Source: Porticoccaceae bacterium
Lineage (GTDB): Bacteria; Pseudomonadota; Gammaproteobacteria; Pseudomonadales; Porticoccaceae
Assembly (NCBI GenBank): GCA_026005035.1
Contig: BPKH01000010.1
Coordinates: 1 to 41,188, forward strand
Length of the DNA stretch: 41,188 nucleotides
Reading direction: 5' to 3'
Shown: positions 34,639 to 41,188 of the stretch, piece after piece
How positions within the stretch are numbered: the first letter of the stretch is position 1
Layout of the letters: each line of letters begins with the position of its first letter
The notes under the pieces: model-generated
Databases searched by the model: none
What the model saw: only the letters and a program-made list of their open reading frames with translations
Told to the model about the DNA's origin: nothing
Translations under genes and position numbers: made by a program

Positions 34639-34667
34639 TTGCGGGGGGTTGCGAGTGTTGCTACAGT
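34639..34667 (+). promoter_or_regulatory. Candidate sigma70 promoter for the TauD-cupin-VOC operon
   Basis: TTGCGG (34639-34644), a 17-base spacer and TACAGT (34662-34667), lying between the bluB stop and the dioxygenase start. Good spacing and fair hexamers; not otherwise supported. Confidence 0.45.
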
Positions 34668-34692
34668 GGTGTCGAAAAAAAGAGGCTGGGTG

Positions 34693-35517
34693 GTGGAAGA
34701 GGCCGTCGCGATCAATCCCCTCGGCGCGGCGCTGGGAGCGGTAGTGGAAGGGGTCGATCTGGCCCGCCCCCTCGGGGCGCGGCTGGCGTCGGCTCTGCGC
34801 GCTGCCCTCTGGGAGTGGGGAGTGCTCTTCTTTCCCGGCCAGTCGTTGGAGGAAGCGGCCCTGGAGGCCTTTCTCGCCCACTTCGCGCCGCCCGCTCCCG
34901 AGCCCTTCGCCTACGCCGCAAGCCGTGACCGCCCCGCGGCGGTCACCGCCGACATGGGGCCCACCCGCTGCGCCACCGCCGTCTGGCACATCGACACCAC
35001 CTTCGTGGCCGCACCGCCCCGCTACACCGCCCTCCACGCGGTCGAGGTGCCCCCCTTTGGGGGCGACACCTGTTTTGTCTCCCTGACCGCCGCCTACGAT
35101 GCGCTCTCGACGCCGCTGCGGCGGCTGGCGGAGTCGCTCTGGGCGGACCATTCCGCTGCCGCCACCCTCGATCGCCTGGGCCTTGCGCCCCGCCAAGCAC
35201 CGCCTCGCGCCACCCATCCCCTGGTGCGGCGCCACCCCGAGACCGGACGGCGGGCACTTTGGTTCAGCGAGGCGGGGATCGTCGCCTTCGGCGCCCTCTC
35301 ACCCCTGGAGAGCGAGCACCTGATCGGTCTCCTTCGCGAGCACCTCAAATCCCCCGACCTGCAGGTGCGCTGGCGCTGGCGGGCGGGGGATGTGGCGCTG
35401 TGGGACAACGCCGCGGTGGCCCACTACGCGGTGCCCGACTACCCGGGACGGAGGATCATACGCCGGGTGGTGAGTGCGGGGGAGGCACCCCTGTCCCCGG
35501 CGGAGGGAGGGTCATGA
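34693..35517 (+). CDS. TauD/TfdA-family Fe(II)/2-oxoglutarate dioxygenase
   Basis: Non-haem iron oxygenase of 274 residues. The iron motif is VWHIDTTFV (HxD), with the distal His in VAHYAVPDYPGRRIIRRV and its following Arg for 2-oxoglutarate. LGAALGAVVEGVDLARPLG and FGGDTCFVSLTAAYDALS are typical TauD positions. The substrate cannot be told; taurine, alkylsulfates, phenoxyacetates and others use the same fold. I chose GTG 34693, seven bases after AGAGG; GTG 34690 or a GTG near 34670 are alternatives. It is first in a run of three overlapping genes, so its substrate pathway is probably shared with the cupin and VOC proteins. Confidence 0.88.
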   Translation: MEEAVAINPLGAALGAVVEGVDLARPLGARLASALRAALWEWGVLFFPGQSLEEAALEAFLAHFAPPAPEPFAYAASRDRPAAVTADMGPTRCATAVWHIDTTFVAAPPRYTALHAVEVPPFGGDTCFVSLTAAYDALSTPLRRLAESLWADHSAAATLDRLGLAPRQAPPRATHPLVRRHPETGRRALWFSEAGIVAFGALSPLESEHLIGLLREHLKSPDLQVRWRWRAGDVALWDNAAVAHYAVPDYPGRRIIRRVVSAGEAPLSPAEGGS

Positions 35518-36380
35518 GCGGCCCCTTTCGGCGCACCCTGGTCCCGGCCGGCCCCTATTTCGCCGAGGCCTTGGGTCCCGGGCTTTGGCATCGGCGACTC
35601 TACCCCGGCGGCAGAGCGGGGCCGAACGGCGAGACGAGCCTGCCCACCCCTGGCGGCCAGGCTTGGTCGGAGCAGATCCTGCTGGGCGGGGCGGAGGATC
35701 CGCCCCCGCGTCCCCTCCTCCCCGACATCCGTCTGCCGGCCAACCAGTACTGGCCCTTGCACTGGCACGACAGCTGGACGGCGGTCCTGGTGGTGGAGGG
35801 CCAATGCCTGGTGGGCGACTGGTGGATGGAGCGGGATGACCTGCTGCTGGTCGCACCGGGCATCGAGTACGGCCCCTTGCTGGCGGGCCCGCAGGGGGTG
35901 CGGCTTTTCGAGATCTTTTCCGACCTGGGGGGCGCGCGGGGCGGCTACGCGCCGGAGTATCGCGATCACCCCACCCTCGCCGGCGGCGAACACCACTTCG
36001 CCCCCCGCTCGCCCCGGAACCGAGCCAACGAGGGCCGGCAGACGCGGCCCTTGGCGGGCGTGGAGGGCATTCGCCGGGAACGGTTGGCGGCCGGGCGGGA
36101 ATGGCGCCTCGGGGCATCGGGCGAGGCGGTCGTGCCGCGCCTTGCGTGCTTCGCTTTGTCGCCCGGGCAGGAGTGGGACGCGCCCGGGCCGGTGCGCGAC
36201 TTCCAGCTCTGGGTCCTCTGGGAGGGCTTGGCGGCGGTCGCCGGCCGGGTCCTGTGCGCCGACGATTTGCTGCTCGCCGAACCGGGCGCCCGCCTGCCCC
36301 GCCTCCGCGCCGGGGCGGAGGGGGTGCGCTGGCTGGTGCTCAGCCGCAGCGAGGCGATTCTCCTGGAGGGCACCCCTTGA
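35514..36380 (+). CDS. Cupin-domain protein, probable bicupin
   Basis: A 288-residue protein without an assigned function. The first cupin has a metal-type motif at about residues 75-95, NQYWPLHWHDSWTAVLVVEG. It is followed by GDWWMERDDLLLVAPGIEYG, the second cupin motif. The C-terminal half (LACFALSPGQEWDAPGPVRD, LLLAEPGARLPRL) looks like a second, degenerate cupin lacking the His pair. ATG 35514 overlaps the dioxygenase stop (ATGA) and its stop overlaps the VOC gene, so all three are coupled. It could be a dioxygenase, lyase or isomerase acting on the product of the TauD protein. Confidence 0.75.
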   Translation: MSGPFRRTLVPAGPYFAEALGPGLWHRRLYPGGRAGPNGETSLPTPGGQAWSEQILLGGAEDPPPRPLLPDIRLPANQYWPLHWHDSWTAVLVVEGQCLVGDWWMERDDLLLVAPGIEYGPLLAGPQGVRLFEIFSDLGGARGGYAPEYRDHPTLAGGEHHFAPRSPRNRANEGRQTRPLAGVEGIRRERLAAGREWRLGASGEAVVPRLACFALSPGQEWDAPGPVRDFQLWVLWEGLAAVAGRVLCADDLLLAEPGARLPRLRAGAEGVRWLVLSRSEAILLEGTP

Positions 36381-36805
36381 CGCCCGCCCTCCACCACGTG
36401 GCCTTGTCGGTGGCCGATCTCGAGCGGGCGGTGCACTTCTGGTGCGAGCTGGTGGGGCTTGCCCCCTTCACCGCGGTGCTCGACCTGGGCGATCCCGCCA
36501 TCGCCCGGGTGATGGGGCTGGACCGAGTGGCGGGGCGGATGCAGGTGGTGGGCTCGGCGGCGCTGGCCCTCGAGCTGTTCGAGTTCCACCACCCCCCTCG
36601 AGGGCCAGCGCCGGCGAACCGGTCTCTGGCCGATCCCGGACTTTCCCACTTCGGCATCGCGGTCGACGACCTGGATGCCCTCTGCGCGCGCCTCGCCGCC
36701 GCGGGCGTTCCCCTCTTGGGGCCGGTGACCCGCATCGGCGGCCACCGCGCGGTCTACGCGCGCGATCCGGAGGGCAATTCGTTCGAGTTGCTCGCCCGGG
36801 CTTGA
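36377..36805 (+). CDS. VOC-superfamily (glyoxalase/dioxygenase fold) protein
   Basis: A 142-residue single-chain VOC protein. The start TPALHHVALSVADLERAVHF with WCELVGLAPF is the classic first half-module. The second is LSHFGIAVDDLDALCARLAA, ending VYARDPEGNSFELLARA. His6 or His7, Glu64 in LELFEF, His in LSHFGI and Glu in NSFELL are candidate metal ligands. It may be a lyase, isomerase, dioxygenase or binding protein. TTG 36377 is chosen because it overlaps the cupin stop (TTGA); no ATG precedes the first strand. The last 52 bases overlap the 3' end of the convergent glycosyltransferase. Confidence 0.82.
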   Translation: MTPALHHVALSVADLERAVHFWCELVGLAPFTAVLDLGDPAIARVMGLDRVAGRMQVVGSAALALELFEFHHPPRGPAPANRSLADPGLSHFGIAVDDLDALCARLAAAGVPLLGPVTRIGGHRAVYARDPEGNSFELLARA

Positions 36806-38233
36806 GGGGCGAACGCCTCCGCGCGCAGGCGAAAGCGGGGGTCGAAGCCCGCCACGTGGCACAGTTCGATGTCGATCCCGCCCACGTCGGTGAAGTCGCA
36901 GCCGGTTTGTGTGCTCTTGGTGAGGTAGCGGCGGGTGCGCTGGGGCGCGCGGCTCAGGCGGACGAGCTCGGCGCGGCGCGCCCGCCAGGCATCGCTGCCC
37001 CGGCGCTGCAGGTCCAAAAACCAGGGCACCAGGGCGGCGATGGTGGCGAGCGCCTCTTCCCGGCCGAGGGGCGGCGGCAAGGCCACCTCGAAGGCGTCCA
37101 CCAGGGCCCGCTGGCTGGCGGTGAGGGCGAGGGGCGGCGTGGTGGCCAGAGCGCCCACGGGGTCTTCCAGGAGGTGCAGAAAGCGCGCGGGATGGGCGGC
37201 GAAGTCCGCCGCACAGGAAGAGGCGGGGAGGGCGGCGCGCCACCGCCGCGACCAGTTCCGGCACCGCCACTGTGCCCAGGCGGTGATCGAAGTGGCAGCT
37301 CAACCAGGTACCGGTCTGGTAGTGCACCGGGCAGAGAGACTCCGACGGCAGGAGTTCGGGTGCTGCGGCGTGGTCTGCGGCCACCACCGGCACCGCCGCG
37401 TGGCTCGCCTCCACCAGGACGCGCCCCAGGGTCTCCAGGTTGGAGGTGCTGGGAAAGGCCATTAGGTCGAAGCGCGCGAGCACCTCCCAGATGGCGCCAT
37501 TTGGGCGGGGCGGCAGCCATTCGAACCAGTCGCCGGGACCGAGGGTGCGCCGGAATCGCTCCGCCACCGCCTCGGGCGCGCAACTTTCCGAGTGGCGCGC
37601 TCCGCACGCCACGAGGCGCCAGCGCTCGTCGCCCACCCGGTTGAGGGCGATGGCGAGTTCGACCAGATCGGGAAAGTTTTTGTCTTCCGACAAGCGGCCC
37701 AGATAGCCCAGGGTGCGCGCCGCCCCTCGGGGGCGGGGTGTGCGCTCAGGGCGCGGCGGAAATCCCACCGTCAGGGGATAGCAGTAGAGCGTTCGGTGGG
37801 CGCTCAGATGGGGAAAGAGCCGCTCGTAGATCGCCCGCGCGTAGTGGCTGGCCACCAGCAGCACGTCTCCTTCGCGCAGCAGGGGGGCGCAGAGGTGTTC
37901 CTGGAAGAGGTAGCTGCTCCACAGGGCGGTGCGCAGATCGCGGACGATGGCGAAGTCGAGGCCGAGTCGTTCTCGCAGCCAGAAGTAGTAGTGGGCGTGG
38001 GGGCCGACGTTGCTCACCACGAACCGGCAATCGGCGAGGGCTTCGCGCGCGCGGGCGGGGTCGGCGAGGAGCACTCGCAGATCGTGGAAGGTCACGGCGA
38101 GAGAAGGCCTTTGGGCGGCGGCGAGGAGAGCAGTGATGTTCTCGTGGGCGAGGTTCACCCCGTCCCGCTGGGGCAGGAGTGGATCGGTGCGGTAGCGGTG
38201 CAGTCCAACCCGCACCGTGCGCCGGTGCTTCAC
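36754..38233 (-). CDS. Glycosyltransferase, GT4-like (frameshifted)
   Basis: About 492 residues. Evidence is TLGYLGRLSEDKNFPDLVEL, the nucleotide-sugar domain entry of GT4 enzymes, then WRLVACGARH, WEVLARFDLMAFPSTSNLET, LGRVLVEASHAAVPVVAADH and AAAPELLPSESL (the E-x7-E type region). The N-terminal domain has AVTFHDLRVLL and VVSNVGPHAHYYFWL. The frame changes near 37238 (GCGCGCCGCCC on the minus strand, one extra C). The tail runs through FLHLLEDPVGALATTPPLAL to 36754. GTG 38233 overlaps the upstream stop (GTGA) with GGAGGAGG before it. The acceptor is unknown. Confidence 0.85.
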
Positions 38234-39843
38234 GAGACCTCCTCCCATTCGCGGGCGACGAGCGAGATGCCGTCGAGGGGCACGGCTGGTGCCAAGCCCG
38301 CCAGGTGGAGCAAGGTCGCCGGCAGATCCACCAGATGTCCGTCGCGGCGCAGGCCGCGAGGGATGGTGGGACCGGCGGCGGCAAACCAGTTGGCGATGGC
38401 CGTTCCGTGGGAACGGTGGCCGCCGGTGCGGAACCAGGGCAGAGGGCCGATTCGGCCCAAGGTAGGGTGCTCCAGGCAGTCGGTGAGAACGTCTTCCGCC
38501 CAGCAGACGATCAGATCCGGGGCGATTTCGGGTGCCTCCCAGGGGGTGTGGCGGGTGCGCAGGGTGCGGGCCATCAGGGGGCGCCCCGAGCGCGGATCGC
38601 GGCAGGCGGCGAGCGAGCGCTCGAGGGCGTCGAGGGTGGTGGCGAACGCTTCCGGCTCCACCACCCCGGCCGCCTCTCGATTCGCAACGTTGAGCCGGAT
38701 GTGGCCGTCGGCCACACTGGGCAGGGCGAAGGCCGCCATGCGCGGCCAGAGGGGCCGGTACCAGGCCGCCGGGTGCCAGCTAAGGTCCTCGCCCGCCGCC
38801 TCCCGCACCTGGGGACCTTCGAGCAGGGCGCGGCCGGCGGCGGTGGTCTCCTCCCACACCACCCACTTCCAATGGCGATCCCCCGGCCAGTCGCGAGTGG
38901 GGACCGGCCCTCCCGCCGGCCCGGGGGCGAGGAGCGGGGTGTCGGGGTGGCCGAAGCGCCACAGCAGTTCGGGGAGGAAGGTTAGACTGGGCAAATCCAT
39001 GGTATTGGGGCCGGTGTCGTCGATGGTGTAGACGACGAACCGGCAGGCCGGACCGGCGGCGGCGCGCAGGCGCCCGACGGCGGCGTCCACGGCCGCCAGG
39101 ACCTCCCCCTGGGCGTGGCCACAGGTGGGCAAAGCGCCGAGGGGGTGGGCCTCGCCCAGATGCCACAACAGGTGGTTGGCGGTGTGGGTTTCGGGGAAGA
39201 GGGCGAGGAACAGATCCCAGGGTCGGCCCTCGAGCAGATGGCGCAGGATCGCGGTGCGCCGCGCGATGGACAGGTGCAGGGCGCGCTGCAGTTTCGCGAG
39301 TCCCACAGGGTCGTAGAGGCTCGCCAACTGCCAGGAGACGCGCTCCACGCCCCTTTCATCGCGCAGGCGCAGTGGTTCGGCGTGCTCGAGCTTGGGATCG
39401 TCGCCGAAGCGCTCCACCAGCTCGGCGAACAGCGCCGCCGGCAGGCTCCCGCGGCGCGTGGCGTTGAGCTCGCTGCCCCACCCCACCACCTGCACGCCGT
39501 GCACCGCGGGGTGCAGGGAGGCGCTGGCAGGTCGAAGGCGGCCACCCGGGCGGCGGGGTCCCAGGGCGTAGAAGGGGCGGAGCAGCGCCGGGTCGTCCCG
39601 CGGCTCGAGGGTGTAGGCGTAATGGGCGGGATCGAAGCGAGCGCCCACGCGCACGAGCCGCTGCCCGGTGAGGAAGAGATCCCAACAGCGCTCGTTGCGG
39701 AACCGCTCGGTGTGGTGGAGTTCGCCCCACAGGCCCGCCCGGGCGAGGGCGGCCAGGTGGGGCAGGCGGCCGGCGGCGAGCCACCGGCGGAAGAGCCTCT
39801 GGGGCGGCGCGTCGATCCCGACGGCCAGAACTCGGGCACTCAT
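38230..39843 (-). CDS. Alkaline-phosphatase-superfamily (type I phosphodiesterase-like) protein
   Basis: A 537-residue predicted hydrolase or phosphotransferase with AlkP fold. The N-terminal VLAVGIDAPPQRLFRRWLA and HLAALARAGLWGEL match the first strand and metal Asp of type I phosphodiesterases. FLALFPETHTANHLLWHLGE, YTIDDTGPNTMDLPSLTFLP, VADGHIRLNVANREAAGVV and GGHRSHGTAIANWFAAAGPT carry candidate metal and active-site residues. No signal peptide is seen. As I recall, relatives have an LHG-type triplet where this has IDD before TGPN, so activity may differ. ATG 39843 overlaps the stop of the ATP-grasp gene (ATGA), and its stop overlaps the glycosyltransferase start. Confidence 0.8.
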   Translation of the reverse strand: MSARVLAVGIDAPPQRLFRRWLAAGRLPHLAALARAGLWGELHHTERFRNERCWDLFLTGQRLVRVGARFDPAHYAYTLEPRDDPALLRPFYALGPRRPGGRLRPASASLHPAVHGVQVVGWGSELNATRRGSLPAALFAELVERFGDDPKLEHAEPLRLRDERGVERVSWQLASLYDPVGLAKLQRALHLSIARRTAILRHLLEGRPWDLFLALFPETHTANHLLWHLGEAHPLGALPTCGHAQGEVLAAVDAAVGRLRAAAGPACRFVVYTIDDTGPNTMDLPSLTFLPELLWRFGHPDTPLLAPGPAGGPVPTRDWPGDRHWKWVVWEETTAAGRALLEGPQVREAAGEDLSWHPAAWYRPLWPRMAAFALPSVADGHIRLNVANREAAGVVEPEAFATTLDALERSLAACRDPRSGRPLMARTLRTRHTPWEAPEIAPDLIVCWAEDVLTDCLEHPTLGRIGPLPWFRTGGHRSHGTAIANWFAAAGPTIPRGLRRDGHLVDLPATLLHLAGLAPAVPLDGISLVAREWEEVS

Positions 39844-41188
39844 CTCCGCGCCGTCTCCCGGAGGCGGATTCGGTGGGTCAGGTGATCGCGCACGAAGGCG
39901 AGGGCGCGGCGCAGCGCCGGCCGCTCGCCGGCGAGCCGCGGGGTGCGCACGCTCGTCCAAGAAGGCGCGGGCAGGCCCTGGGCGAGCAGGGTGGCGGCGT
40001 CCATGGCCACCACCGCCCCGGTCAGGCGGCGGTCGAGCAACAGGATGCGGGCGGCGGCGAAGGCGTCCGGGGGTGCCGGCCGCCAGGGGTTCGCCGGCGA
40101 GCCAGGCGCCCCCGGGCGCCGACCAGCCGTTGACACCCAGGCGCTCGGCTTGTTGCCGGGCGGCAGCGACGAGCGCCTCCGGCGCCATGTCCTCGGCCAC
40201 CAGCAGGTGGAGGGGGACGAGCCCGCCCTCGGGGAGGAGGGCTTCGAGAATGCGGCCGTAGATCTCCGGCGTGTCCCGGTAACCGATCTGGGGCTGGCCG
40301 TTGACTTCGCAGACCACTCCGCCCGCCTCCCGGAAGGAACGCCGGGCATCGGGAAGCAGCAGGTCGACCCCCGCAAGGTCGAGACCGAGAATCTGCGCGG
40401 CGCGCACCGCCAGGGCCAGGTTGTCGGGATGGATTTCCGCGGGATCCACCAGCCGGTGGGAGCCGCCCGCGGAGATGTTGGCCTTGCGCCGCAGCCAGAC
40501 CTCCCGGCCCGCCGCCGGTATCGCCGCCGGCTCGAGGCCCTGCTCGGCGAGCAGTTGGCGCGCTTCGGCGTCGAGGGCCACCCGCTGCCGCCCGGTGCGC
40601 CGGAAGTGGCGCTGGTGTTCCCGGCGGCGCTGGAGTTCGGCCACCAGTTCCGCCACGGTGTGCACCCCGTCGCCCACCACCTTGGCGGGTTCGCGCACCA
40701 TCACCTTGATCACCCGTCCCCGAAAGACGGTGAAGCGGTAGTCGCGGCCCGGGCAGTGGGCCTCCACCAGGACCTTGGCAGACACCGCCCGGGCCGCCTC
40801 CCAGGCCTGGCGCAGCTGGTCGGGCTGCGCGAGCCCTGGATAAACCCCTTCGCCCTGATCGCGATCGGCGGGTTTGACCACCACCGGATACCCCAGTTTT
40901 TCGGCCAGGGCCAGCGCCTCGTCGGCGCTCGCGGCGCGGGCGTGGCGGGGCACGGGCAGTCCGTGGGCGGCGAGCAGGGCGGCGGCGAGCTGCTTGTCCC
41001 GGGCGAGTCCCATCCCCTGGGCCGAGGTGTCCTCGGTGGTGGAACTGCGCAGGCGATGGCTGCGGCGGCCGACGCCAACGGCGATCAGGCCCCCGGGCAG
41101 CAACCGGAAGGGCCAGCCGCGCGCCGCGGCGGCGGCGCAGAAGTGGATCCCGTTGGTGCCGCCGAGGCCGTGGCGGCGCAGTTTCGCC
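39840..41188 (-). CDS. Cyanophycin-synthetase-like ATP-grasp ligase (5'-truncated by window, frameshifted)
   Basis: Carboxylate-amine ligase with an ATP-grasp domain like that of cyanophycin synthetase. The frame is open to the right edge, so the N-terminus is missing. Seen are GLARDKQLAAALLAAHGLPV, KLGYPVVVKPADRDQGEGVY, LVEAHCPGRDYRFTVFRGRV and INPL-equivalent GVDLLLPDARRSFREAGG with VCEVNGQPQIGYRDTPE. The last carries the metal-binding E-x-N. After an extra C in the CCCCC run near 40071 the frame changes; the tail then reads DAFAAARILLLDRRLTGAVV to a stop at 39840. The Mur-ligase half of true CphA is not present, so the product is more likely a small peptide-like or amide compound. It heads a coupled three-gene set. 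Confidence 0.82.

Noticed and set aside
35514-36380. Assignment of the cupin protein as a dimethylsulfoniopropionate lyase
   Set aside because: Only the general cupin motif HWHD is visible; the residues defining DddL, DddQ or DddW could not be recognised.
1-41188. CRISPR arrays, tRNA or rRNA genes, insertion sequences, prophage or toxin-antitoxin pairs
   Set aside because: No regularly spaced direct repeats, no cloverleaf-like sequence, and no transposase, integrase or phage motifs were seen on either strand.

Overview
The window is GC-rich, densely packed DNA that reads as a gammaproteobacterial chromosome. The evidence is ribosome modulation factor (rmf), the fused 23S methyltransferase rlmKL, a full-length proteobacterial-type purL, cnoX, an rnm/trpH-type PHP nuclease and REP-like palindromes. 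Genus cannot be fixed from the sequence. No IS, phage, CRISPR, tRNA or rRNA was seen.

Layout. (1) 1-2382: cysC and an SLC13-type permease (minus), divergent from a LysR regulator. (2) 2205-3918: cofD and cofE, two coenzyme F420 genes, divergent from purL (4014-7883). (3) 7987-16177: housekeeping genes, namely hemH, a small conserved protein, an rnm-like PHP gene, sprT, rmf, rlmKL, cnoX, a NIF3/YqfO-like protein, an ABC1/UbiB-family kinase and a group II truncated hemoglobin. (4) 16206-33590: a large cobalamin region, all on the minus strand. The promoter-proximal operon starts with a cobalamin riboswitch and a hairpin covering the btuB ribosome binding site. It reads btuB-cobQ-btuM-cbiA-cobN-like-TolQ/ExbB-like-DUF2149. 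The second block reads btuF-like (no signal peptide)-cobU/cobT fusion-cobC-cobS-cbiB-cobD-btuF (with signal peptide). Genes overlap by 4-31 bases almost throughout, so they are probably translationally coupled. (5) 33956-36805: bluB, then a TauD-family dioxygenase, a cupin protein and a VOC protein in one overlapping run. (6) 36754-41188: an ATP-grasp ligase, an alkaline-phosphatase-superfamily protein and a glycosyltransferase on the minus strand, running off the right edge.

How it fits together. BtuB, BtuM and BtuF-type proteins would take up corrinoids. CbiA and CobQ amidate the corrin ring, CbiB and CobD supply the aminopropanol arm, CobU/CobT, CobC and CobS assemble the nucleotide loop, and BluB makes the lower ligand dimethylbenzimidazole. 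Genes for corrin ring synthesis, the cobalamin adenosyltransferase and BtuC/BtuD are not in the window. The most interesting part is the CobN-like protein. It has an N-terminal signal peptide and a C-terminal membrane anchor, so its chelatase-like body should lie in the periplasm. It is coupled to a short TolQ/ExbB-like channel and to a DUF2149 protein whose single membrane segment resembles ExbD/TolR. This resembles the Bacteroidetes hmu haem-uptake module transplanted into a B12 locus, and suggests a proton-motive-force-driven periplasmic corrinoid or tetrapyrrole processing machine.

Quality caution: eight genes are split by small indels (cysC three times), nearly all single extra bases beside a run or repeat of the same base. 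These look like base-calling errors rather than real decay. Frameshifted genes are annotated as whole CDS with the break noted.
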